A stretch of 64,000 nucleotides of DNA from Verrucomicrobiia bacterium (GTDB taxonomy: Bacteria > Verrucomicrobiota > Verrucomicrobiia > Limisphaerales > Fontisphaeraceae): assembly GCA_026414565.1 (NCBI GenBank), contig JAOAIT010000044.1:62001-126000 (forward strand), read 5' to 3'. Each line of letters begins with the position of its first letter. Position 1 is the stretch's first letter. Positions 40,501 through 52,500 of the stretch are shown here, piece after piece. Below the pieces are notes generated by a model. That model worked only from the letters and a program-made list of their open reading frames with translations. It did not search any database and was not told the origin of the DNA. The translations under genes were made by a program, and so were the position numbers.

Positions 40501-43500
40501 AACCAGGGCCAGCAATGGATGGTGTTTGGCCTGTTGCACGAGGGACGGCTTGATCGCGGCCAGAGCTACACCCAGACGGCCACCTTCACCCTGCCGCCGG
40601 GGCTGGATGCGGCGTATGTCATCGTCGAGACCAACGTGGAGCCAAAGAAAATCCTAACCGAGGAGGTGCTGCTGCTTCGGGAAATGTCAGAACTGAGCGG
40701 GCGCATCGCCGAGCGCATTGGCGATGTCAACAACATGAGCATGGCCGAGGTCAACGCGCGCCTGGACGCCCTGACCCTCAACGACATCAAGTACATCCTT
40801 TGGGGGGACAAGAAAGTGGAGAAGGTCTGGGAAGGGCCGTTCACCAATAACAATACGCGCCCGGCCGCCTGCGCGGTGCTGGGCGGCTGGGCCGATCTGG
40901 CGGTGACCAACGTCACGGTGCCGGCGGGAGCGTTCTCCGGCGAGAGCCTGACGATCAGTTGGACGGTGACCAACGTGGGCGCCGTGCCGGTGTATCGCGG
41001 CACGGAACGCTGGCGGGATTATGTCTATTTGAGTCCGGATGCCTCGTTTATTTATAACCGCGCCACTGCGTTAGGCAACGTGGTGCACACGCAAACGGCC
41101 ACCGGGCTGTTGCGGCCGGGCGAGAGCTACACGGTGACCCACACCTTCACCCTGCCGCCGGGGGTGAGCGGCCGGCAGTTTATCTATGTCTTCAGTGACC
41201 GCGATCCCCGGAAGGAATCCCCGGATTACCCGTGGGGCCCGGTGCCGATTGACGCCTTGCTGTCGGGCGATCTGCAATTCCCGGATTGGCCGTCGTACAT
41301 CCAGGATCGCGTCTGGGAAGGCCCGCCGGAGAATAAACGAAACAATGTCGCCTCGGCCCAGACCACCGTGACTTTCCGCGAGCCGGATTTGCGGGTGCTG
41401 CCGGGCTCGCTGGTTATTCCGGCCACGGCCAATTCCGGCCAGACGATAGACATTCGGTGGACGGTGGAGAACGCCGGCACGCGGGTCACCCGGACGGACT
41501 ACTGGGTGGACCGGGTGTATATCTCCACTGACGCCTCGCTGGACCGCTACGACCTGATGATTGGCGAATATCGCCGCCGCGAGGTGCTTGAAGCTGGCGC
41601 CACCTACACCGTTAACACCACCGTGCGCCTGCCGGATGACATCCAGGGGCGTTTCTACCTCCTGGTTTATATAGACTCGCCGTACGGGCCGGATCGCAAT
41701 CTCCCGTGGGCGCTGCCATATCCCACGGCCGTGGGCGCCGCGCGCATCGAGGGGCCGTCGCCGGCCACGGAATGGAACTTGATGGCCAACGTGAAGGAAT
41801 TTCACCTGGAGGCCAACAACATCACCGCCACGCCGGTGCAGGTCACGTTGGTGAATCTGCCGGACTTGCAGGTGACACAAGTGGGCTTTGACGGCGGGCC
41901 GGACGCCGGGGCGGGCCATGCGATTACCGGCCGTCAATTTACGGTAACGTACACCGTCACCAACCTGGGCAACGGCGCGGTGCCCGACCGGCAGGGCCAG
42001 TGGACGGATCACCTGTATTTGTCCCGCGACAAATTCCTGGATGTGCGCAGCGATCACTTCCTGGGCAGCGTGGATCACACCGGCGTGTTGAACAGCAACG
42101 GCACGTACACCGTCACGGCCACGTTCTTTGTGCCGCGGGGCCTGTTGGGGCCGTATTACGTGATGGTATTGACTGATGTCACGAGCACCTCCAAGCCCTA
42201 CGGCATCGTTTATGAAGGCGCCAATGAGGGCAACAACAGCAGCGCCAGCGTGGCGCCCATGATCATTGATCAGGCGCCGCCCACAGACCTGGTGGTGGAT
42301 GAGGTCACCGTGCCGGCCACCGGTGCGGCCAGCCAGCCTGTGACCCTCACTTACACGGTGCGCAATGCGACCACCAACAACGAGCGCGCCAGGGGTTATT
42401 GGGCCGATGCGCTTTATCTGTCCGACGACGCGGTGTGGGATTTGGGCGACAAGCTGATTGGGCGCGTGGAATTGGAGCCGGTGCCCGGCCAACCCGGCAA
42501 ATTCCGGCCCATTTACCGCGATCTGGCCCCGGGCCAGAGCTACACCGGCACTCTGACCGCGCTGTTGCCGGCGGTGCTGCCGGGGCAGTACCGGGTGATC
42601 GTGCGCACGGACATCTTTGATGACATTTATGAGGCACAAAACAACGCCAACAACCGCCGGGCCAGCAGCGACACCATGACGGTGACCGTGCCGCGCCTGC
42701 AATTCGGGAGGCCGGCCACCGGCACGATTGCCGCCGGCCAGGAGCTGTTGTTTGAAGTCGAGGCTCCTTACGGGGAAACCATGGAGATCAACCTGGTGGC
42801 GGCGGACAAGACGGCCGCCAATGAGCTGTATGTGCTCTATGAAGGTTTGCCCAACAGCATCCGTTACGATGCCGCCTTCGAGGGGCATTTGTGGAGCGAT
42901 CAGACGGCGCGGGTGCCGCTGACCAAGGCCGGCAAGTATTACATCCTGGTGCGTTGCGCCAGCGCCGCCGGCCCGACTGAAGTGACCGTTTCAGCGCGCC
43001 TGCTGCCGTTTGGCATTCGCACGGTGACGCCGGACACCGGCGGCGACAGCCGGTATGTGACCTTGGAGGTGCGCGGGGCGCGCTTTGCCGAGAACGCCAT
43101 CCTCAAACTGGTGCGGCCGCAGTTTGGCGAATATGAGCCGGTGAACTACCGGGTGGTGGATGCCACGCGCATCATCGGCGTGTTTGACCTGCGCAACGCG
43201 CCGCACGGGTTGTATGACGTGGTGGTCATCAACCCCGGCGGGCAGGTGGCGGTGATGCCGTACCGTTACCTGGTCGAAACCGCGCAGCCGTTGTCGCTCA
43301 CCGTGGGCATGGGCGGCCCCAACGAGATTGAATTCGGCCAGGTGGGCTGGTACGGCTTCGGGGTTTATAGCCTGACGAATGTGGACGCGCCGTATGTCCA
43401 CTTCGAGTTTGGCCTGCCGCGCGTCGTGGATGGCGCGGGCGGTTACATGAGTTGGGCCGAATGGGTGCGAGCTGAGCTGGGCGATCCGAATTTCCCCGTG

Positions 43501-46500
43501 GGCGATCCGCTGATCTTCCGCACCAATTTAACCGGCGCGCCCAATGTGGCGGGTGTGCCGTGGGCGAGCCTGGATTCAATCTTGAACTTGAACGGCCAAC
43601 TGCTGGCCAGCGGCTTCACGTTTGATTTCGTGAATCGCGGTTTCATGGCGCTGACGTTCACGGCGGATGTGCGGCCGGAGATGCGCGATGTGCTCAAGGT
43701 GAATCCCAAAGCGTTGAAAGAGTTGAAAGAAGATCCGCTGGGCCTCTACGAAGATCTCACCTTCAAGTTCTGGATTGCGGCCGCCGCCACGCCGATGACC
43801 AGCACCGAGTACATCGCCTACCAGACCGGCGTGGCCGAGCGGTACCGGCAGGCGATCCTGGCCGACCCCAACGCGCCGCAGGCCCTGCTCATGGCCGCGG
43901 CCAATGCCAGCCAGTGGACCACCCTGTACCTGGCTGGTCTGCGCGACGCCGGCCAGCTCCGCCCGGAGGACACCCCGCCGGCCGTGAACCTGCTGCCGGC
44001 CACTTCGAGTTTGATGAGCATCATCACCGCCGGCCTCCTGGGCGTGGACACCCAGGGGCGGATCATTCAGGCGGGCAATCTGGTGGAGTTCTTCAACCTG
44101 GTGCGGAAGTGGTACGGTCACGATGCCACCCGGGTGGGCGATCCCAACGTGCTGCCCACACGCCAGCAATTTGACCTGGGGCTGACCCACGAAACGCACT
44201 TTGAAGCCTTCTGGGTGCATGGCGGCATCTTTGACGAGGGCGGCGGCCCGGCCATCCAGACACCGAATCTCGGCTCGTTCTTTGGCGGCACAGGGACGGT
44301 GTCGGACCTGGTGCGCATGGTGGGGCCGACGGGATACGGCGCGGAGAACTTTGTGCCCACCGCCACCTATTTGCCGTATCAGATCACCTTCCGCAACGCG
44401 GCCGACAGCACCCAGGCCATCAAGCAAATTCAAATCCGGCAGCAGTTGGATGAGGATCTGGACGTGCGCAGCTTCCAGTTGGGCGACATCCTGCTGGGCG
44501 ACATCCAGATTCACATCCCGGCCGAGCGTGGCAGCTTCAGCGGCGACTTTGACTTTACCAAAGAGCTGGGCTTTGTCGTGCGGGTGACTGCCGGGGTGGA
44601 CGTGGTCAGCCGCATCGCCTTGTGGAATATCGTGGCACTGGATCCGATGACGGGTCTGCCGCCCACGGATCCGTCGGTGGGGTTGCTCAAGCCGGACGTG
44701 GACGGCAGCCAGCGCGGGGTGGTGAGTTACTTGATCAAAGACTGGCCGGCCTACACGCAGGGCGTGGTGCATGAAACGGGCCTGAGCATTGACGCGGCGG
44801 CGCGGGTCGTCTTCGACAACGGCACGCCGCTGGACACCAACACCCACACCGCCACGCTGGATGTGCGCGCGCCGGTCACGAGCCTCACGGTAACCGACCT
44901 GGGCGTGGACACCCAGGACCGCCGCTCCTACCGCTTGAGCTTCAATGCCACGGATGATGCGGGTGGCTCGGGGGTGAAGGATTACACCATCTACCTGGCA
45001 CTGGACGGGGGCGCCTGGCAGGTCTGGCAGCGGCGGACGACCCAGCGCGAATTCCTCTATGTCACCCCCGCCGGCGCGACGGCGCAGTTTATCGTGCTGG
45101 CGGCCGACAACGCGGGCAACGTCGAAGAACCGCCCGGCGGCCAGGTGGTGCCGGCTTATAATCCAGGGGTGAACCTGGGCAATCTGCCCACCGCCTCCAC
45201 TTTGGGGGCGACGGTGACGTTGCCCCTGGCCACGCCGGTCACCACCCCCAGCACCAATCCGTTGTTCCTCCAGGCGTTGCAGCAAATCCCCGCCGGTCAA
45301 TCGGCCACGCGTCCGGCCCGATTTGCCACGGTGTTCGAGCCGTTTGTGCTCGGGGTGTTTGCCTGGGACTTCGCCAGCTCCGGCGCGAATATTGGCCCGC
45401 TGGGGATGGCCTTTGCGCCGGATGGCCAGACGGTCTTCATCAGTGGCGGCGCGGGCCGCAATCAAATCTGGAAATTCGGCCCGGGCGGCGGCAGTGCGAA
45501 TGTTGCGCCGTGGGCCACCTTGCCGGTGCCGGTGTATGATATGCAATTCGACGCGGCGGGCCGGCTGTGGGCCACCACTGGCGGCGGGCCGTTGATTGAG
45601 ATTGACCCGGTGTCGGGCGCGATTCTGGGCCGGTATGGCGACGGCATCACGCTGGGACTGGCGGTGCATCCCACCAGCGGCTTGATCTACACGGCGGCTT
45701 CCAGCGGCGTGTTAATCTTCAATCCGGCCACGCGGCAATTTGCGGGATTCTCCTCCACGCGCGTTTATGATCTGGCTTTTGCGCCGGACGGCCGGCTCTA
45801 CGGCACCACCTGGCCGGACGACGGCAAGGTGGTGCGGTTTGATGCACGCGGCAACGCGGAAATCTTCCTCATTCCGGCGCAGCCCGCCAACGGTCTGGCT
45901 TTTGGCCTGCCGGGCACGCCGCTGGCCAATTTGTTGTTCCTCAATCACGGCGGCACGGGCGCGCTGACGATGGTGGACCTGGTCAATGGCCGCTCGATTG
46001 ACGTGGCCCAGGGCGGGGTGCGCGGGGATTTCCTGGCGGTCAGCCCGCAAGGGCGGTTGTTTGTGACGCAGGGCGACCAGGTGCTGACCTTCTTCCCGCG
46101 CACGCCGCCGGTGGTGGTGGCCATGACCCCGGTGAATCAGTCGCGGGTGCTGCCGGTGGTGAACCAGGTGACCTTGCGGTTTGACACCGAAATGCTCGAT
46201 GCGGGCGCGGTGGCAGGATCGGTCACCAATCCGGCCTATTATTCCGTGCAACGGCTGAGCGACAGCCAGCCGGTGCGGATCACGCGGGTGGTGTATGACG
46301 CGGCGACGCGCTCGGCGGTGGTGCAATTCGAGCCGCTGGCCGAGGGGGCGTATCGGGTCCGCGTCAGCGCCGAGGTGCGCAGCGCGCTGGGGGTGGCCAT
46401 GACCGCGCCGGTTACCGCCGAGTTCACGGTGCTGCCGGATCTGACCTTGATGGTGCCGCCGGAAATTACCAACGTCCGGCTCAATCTGCAGACGCAGACG

Positions 46501-49500
46501 GTCTTGTTTGATGTGCGGGTGGTGAATCCCTTTGGGTATGAACTCCTGGCTCCCTACCGGCTCTATTTCACGGGGCTGGCCGGCACCACCGCCGTGGTCG
46601 TGGGAGCGGACGGCGTTTCGGATGAAGGCGTGCCTTATGTCAATCTGTCCGGCCCGGCCACCCTGGCGGCCGGCCAGGCCACCGAGTACCGGACGGTGCG
46701 GGTGTATAACCCCGATGGACTGAGCTTCCAGTTGTTGTCGCGGGTGTCCATCACGGCTGCCGCCAATGCGGCGCCGGTGATTGCCAGCACGCCGCCCACC
46801 ACCGCCACGCGGGGCATGCCCTACACCTACCAGGTCGCGGCCACTGACGCCGAGGGTGGCGACCTGATTTATTTATTGGTTGCCGGGCCGGCGGGCGCCT
46901 CGCTCCACCCTGCCACCGGTCTGCTGGCTTGGACGCCCGGTGCCAGCGCCGCCGCCGTCGAAACTTTCGAGGTGCGTGTCTTTGACGCCCGCGGAGCGGC
47001 GGCCGTCCAGCGCTGGACGGTCACGGTGGCCAACGCCAACCAGGCTCCTTTCATGCTGCCCATCGCGGATGTGTCCCTGACTGAGGGGGCGCTGCTCGAG
47101 CTGGCCGTGGGCGCCACGGATGCCGACAACGACGCGCTCTCCTTCTGGGCGGGGAACCTGCCGCCGGGCGCGGTGTTTGACGCGCAGAATAACATCCTCC
47201 GCTGGCAGACGCGCGGGGACTCGGCCGGCCGCTACGAGGGGGTGACGGTGTATGTCAGCGATGGCCGGGTCACGGTCTCGCGCAGCTTCACCGTCGTGGT
47301 GGCCAATCTGAATCAGCCGCCGGTCATCGCCCCAATGATGGATCGCACCATCGCCGAGGGGCAGCTCGTGAGCTTCGCCGTGCCGGGCAGCGACGTGGAC
47401 GGCGACGCCCTCACCTACACGCTGTTGAATCCACCGCTGGGCGGCGAATTGAACCCGGTGACCGGCGTGTTCACATGGCGGCCGGCGTACAATCAACACG
47501 GCGTGTATGCGCTGAACTTCCAGGTGAGCGACGGCGTGGCGACGGCCAACCGCACCGTCACGCTCACGGTGTTGAACGTTAATGGCCCGGTCTATTTTGA
47601 GCCGGTGGACCGGTGGGACATCCTGGAGGGCCAGGCAATGTCCGTGGTGTTGACGGTGGTGGATCCGGATCATCCGATGGGCGTGGGCGCCCCGCTGGCG
47701 GACGGGTCGGCCGACAATGATTTCCTGCGGCCGGATTTGACCTGGAGCTATGACACGCTACCGGCGGGTGCCGAGTTCAACCCCAACACGGGATTGTTCC
47801 GTTGGAAACCCGGCTATCAACAGGCGGGGACGTACAACCTGCGCTTCACCGTGACCGATGACGGCGACGGCACGGGCCAGCCGGCCAGCGCCATGGTGAC
47901 GCTGCAAATCCGCGTGCGCGACGCCAACGCTCCGCCGCAAATCCCCGCGCTGGCCAATGTGCGCCTGGCGGTGGGCGAGCGGCTGGTCATTCCGGTGAGC
48001 GTGACGGATGCCGACGGCGTGGCGGGCCTGACGCTGAGCATGGGCGGGTTGCCAGGTTTTGGCCTGCCGGCGTGGGCCACCTTTGTGGATTTGGGCAATG
48101 GCCGGGGCACGCTGACTGTGGAGCCGACCCTCACGCAACAGCGCGGCGACCACACCTTCACCCTCTCGGCAATGGACAACGGCAACGGTGATCCCCGGGC
48201 TGCGCTGACGGCCGTCAAGTCATTCATCGTCACGGTGGTGGCGCCCAACGCACGGCCGCAATTTGCGCATGTGCCCACGCAGGTGGTGGCGGTGGTGGGG
48301 CAGACCCTGACGCTGGAGGTTACGGTGAGTGACCTCGACGAAGACCCGCTGACCTGGAGCGCCACCAATCTGCCGCCGGGCGCCACGTTTGCCGGACTCA
48401 CCGTGTACGGCACGGCCCGGCTGACCTGGACGCCCGCCGCCGGCAACATGGGCACACACACCGTGACCTTGCGGGTGACCGACAGCGGCAACGGTGACGC
48501 GGCGCGCGCCTTGTCGGACGAGCGCGCGGTGCAGGTGGTCGTGCGGGCCGCCAACCAGGCTCCGCTGTTGCTGCCCATCGGTGCGCGCACGGTGACGGAG
48601 ATGCAGACCTTGAACTTCACCCTGCGCGCCGTGGACGCGGACAACGATCTGCTGACCTACAGCGTCAGCCGGCTGCCGCGCGGGGCGGAGTTCAACCCGG
48701 TGACCGGCGTCTTCACCTGGACGCCGTCCTATGACCAGGCTGGCGCCTACTCCCTCCGGTTTGCGGTCACTGACGGTTCGGCGTCGAGTGCTGAGCAGAT
48801 GGTGATTACCGTCACCAACACCAACCGAGCGCCCCAGTTTGTACCGATCAACGATTCGCTGGCGCTGGAAAACAACCTCCTGCAGTTCGCCGTGCTGGCG
48901 GGTGATCTGGATGGCGATCCGCTGGCCTATTCGCTGGTGGGGGCGGTGGTGAACGGCCAGGTGGTCAACCCGCCGCGCGGGGTCACGTTTGATGCGGCCA
49001 CGCGGATGCTCACCTGGACGCCGGGCTTTGACCAGGCCGGCGTGTATGTCCTCCGCTTCAGCGCGCGCGATCCTGGCGGGTTGGCCGCCACTGCGGATGC
49101 CCGCATTGAGGTGCTCAACGTCAATCAGGCGCCGGTGGTCGAGCGCATGAGCGGCCACGTGGTGCGGGTCAATCAACCCTTCCAGATGCAGGTGCCGGCG
49201 CGCGACCCGGATACGGGCACCGTCCTGGCCTACACCATTGAGGGATTGCCGGAGGGTGCCACGTTCTCGGCTTCCGGCCTGCTTGCCTGGACGCCGCGGC
49301 CCAGTCAGGCTGGCGCGTATGATTTGCGCGTCCGCGTGAGTGACGGCGAGCTGGAGGCCTTCGGCAACCTGCGCCTGGTGGTTTCGGAGACCCCCATCCC
49401 GCCGGCCCTGACGATTGAAATGACGCCCAGCTTTGCGGTGACACCCGGCCAGGCGGTGTTCATCCATGCCCTGGCGGGCGGCATTGCCGACCTTGCGGCG

Positions 49501-52500
49501 GTGACCATCGCGGTGGACGGCCAGGCCATGGCGCTGGATGCCTTCGGCCGCGCGCGTTTTGTGCCCGCCCAGCCGGGGCAATACACCATCACCGCCACGG
49601 CGCGGGATGTGGACGGCCAGACCGCCTCCGCCACGGCCTTTTTGAAGGTGCGCGATCCCCAGGACACCACCGCGCCGGTGGCGCGCCTGTTGCTTCCGCT
49701 GGGGGCGGTGGTGATCAGTGAACCCACTGATTTGTTCGGGTTGGTGCGCGACGCCAACCTGGACCGCTGGACGCTGGAGCTGCTCCTGCCGGGGCTGAAC
49801 CTGCCGCCGGTGCTGCTGGCCAGTGGCCGCCAGGGCGTCGAGGAAGGCTGGTTGGCGCGGCTGGATCCGGGCCATTTCCTCAATGGTGCGTATGAGTTGA
49901 GGCTGACGGTGCGCGACATCTCCGGGGCGCGCACGGAAGCCAGCCGCTGGATCGAGATACGCTCCGAAAAAGAAGACATCCTGGCTCGCACTGAGAACGA
50001 TGTGACCGTGTCTCTCGGCGGGCTGACCTTTGTCTTGCAGCGGTATTACAACTCCCTGGCCGGCGGGTGGAGTGGATCGTTCGGGGTGGGCTGGAGCGCG
50101 CCGTTGCTGGAGACTTTTGTCATGCTCAATGTGGCCTCGACCGGCGCGGAGAGCCAGGGGTTGTTTAACGGCTTGCGGCCGGACACCCGGGTGGTCATGC
50201 GGCTGCCCGATGGCCGCATGGGCGGCTTTACCTTTGCCCCCATCCGGCAGCAGCAGGGCGGGGTGGTGTGGTATGAACCGGCCTGGGTGCCGGATGCCGG
50301 GGTGAACTGGCAGTTGACCACGCCCGGAGCACTGCTCGAGTTGGCGGGCGGCGTATTTTATCAGCGCGGCACTGGCCTGCCGTATCATCCGGCCAATCCG
50401 CTGCTGGGCGCGGTGGCGTGGCAGTTCACCGACGTGGCCGGCCGGCTGTATCAGTACAACGCCCAGGGCCAGTTGCGGGGTGTGGTGGTCGGCAATCAGC
50501 GGTTGGAGGTGACTCAGGCGGGCATTTTCGCGCCCAACGGCGAGCGGCTGGCCTTCCAGCGCGACGCCGCCGGCCGCATCACGGCGCTGACGCTGCCAGA
50601 TGGCTCGCAGGTGCTTTACACCTACGACACGGCCGGCCGGCTGGCCACGGTGAACAGCCTGGCCGGCGGTGAGCGACGCTGGTATGGTTACGAGACGGCC
50701 AGCGGTTTGCTTAATGTTGTGATCGCACCCACGGGGCAGGCGAGCCTGATGTTTGAGTATGGGGAGCGTGGCCTGATCAACCGCGCCGTGATCTTGAGCG
50801 GCGTGGCCACTTCATTGCGCGAGGCGCTGGCGGCGCCGTTCACCGGCAACCTGGCCGCCGGTCAAACCCGCTATTTTGCCCTGCTGGTCAATCCCACCGA
50901 GCTGGCTTCCTCCGCCACTGGCACCTTGTTGCTGGGTGCCAGCCTGGCGGGCGCAGGCCCGCTGGCTCCGGCCCTGCCGCAGGTGGCGGCCGGTCTGCCG
51001 GAGGCGGCACAGGTGACGTCCAGCCTGGCGCGTGCCTTGTACACCGTGCGCCAGCCCGGGCCGGTCGTTGTGGCCATCAGTGCCGCCAATGGCGCGGCGG
51101 GTTCTTATACGCTGGGCTTCACCCTGCCGGGCGATCTGAATGCTGACGGATTGGTCAACGGCGCGGACAGCGTGTTGTTGGCTGCTGCGTTTGGAACGCA
51201 GAGCGGACAGCCCAATTACACCCTGGCGGCGGATGCCGACCGCGATGGACGGGTGGACGCCTGGGACCGTTATTATTTGGAGCGCAACTTTGGCTTTGCC
51301 GCCAATCGTCCACCCACCGCCCAGGCAGCAACGGCCACCACCTACGCCGGCATTGGGGTGAGCGTGAACCTGGGCCGTTACTCTAGCGATGCCGATGGCA
51401 ACCGGTTGTATTACCGCCTGACCAATGTGACCCATGGCACGGCCGTCCTGGGGGGCGACGGGCAAACGGTCTATTTCATTCCCGCCGCCGGTTATACCGG
51501 CACGGGGGCGGGCTTTGACTTTGTGGCGGACGATGGCGCCGCGCGGTCGGCGGCGGGCCGGGTTAGCATTCAATTATCAAATGCCACGCTCGAGGCGCTG
51601 GTGATCCGCGCCGTTGACGGGGTGCTCAACCTGCCCCGCAACGGCGCGGGGCGGCTGGCGGTGTATGCCCGTTTCTCGGATGGCAACGTGGTGTCCGCGC
51701 CGCCCGGCTTTGTGCAGTGGGAATCCTTGAATCCGGCGGTGGCCATGGTGGATCAAACCGGCGCGGTGTGGGGCCGCGCGGAGGGCGCCGCGACTATTCG
51801 CGCCACCCGGGCCGGAACCACGCTCGCCGCCGCTGCGGCGGTGATGGTGGGGGCGGTGGAGATGCCGGCCCAGGTGGAGATCTACCCCGGGGCGTATGTG
51901 CTGCCAGCCGGGGGCACCCGTGCCATCCTGGTGAATGCCAGAACTGCGTCCGGCAGCCTGGTGGATTGGTCGCCGGCATCCACCGGCACCACCTACACCA
52001 GCGGCAACACTGCGGTGGTGACCGTCAGCGCGGACGGCCTGGTGACCGCTGTCGGTTTGGGCACGACGACGGTCACGGTGATTCATGAGGGCGTGCGTCG
52101 CGAGCTGGCGTTCACTGTGGCCACCACGGTGCCCAGCGGCTCGGTGGTGGGTTCGGCGGGCGGCATAGTCCAGAATGCGGATCAAATCAGCGTTGCCGTG
52201 CCGCCGGGGGCTTATGTGGCGGGTGCCATCTCGGTCACCACCTTGAACCAGAGCCAGTTGGGGTTGGGCCTGCCGGCCGGGTTTAATTTCATCCGGGCCC
52301 TGAATTTAGGGCTACCCACCGGCGCACCCGGCCAGGCGCTGGGCCTGAGCGTGCCCACCGGCCTGGCAGCGGGCGAGAGCCTGTACGTTTTCCGGCTGGG
52401 GACGATGTTGATGGCGGACGGCACCACGCAAACGGCGTGGGAATTGGTGGATACGGCAGTCGTGGGCGCCGATGGCCGTGCCCAAACCACCTCGCCGCCG

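Noticed and set aside
49980-50800. RHS polymorphic toxin.
   Set aside because: Only one or two YD-like repeats are present, with no RHS core cleavage motif and no C-terminal toxin or immunity gene; the frame continues into other domains.
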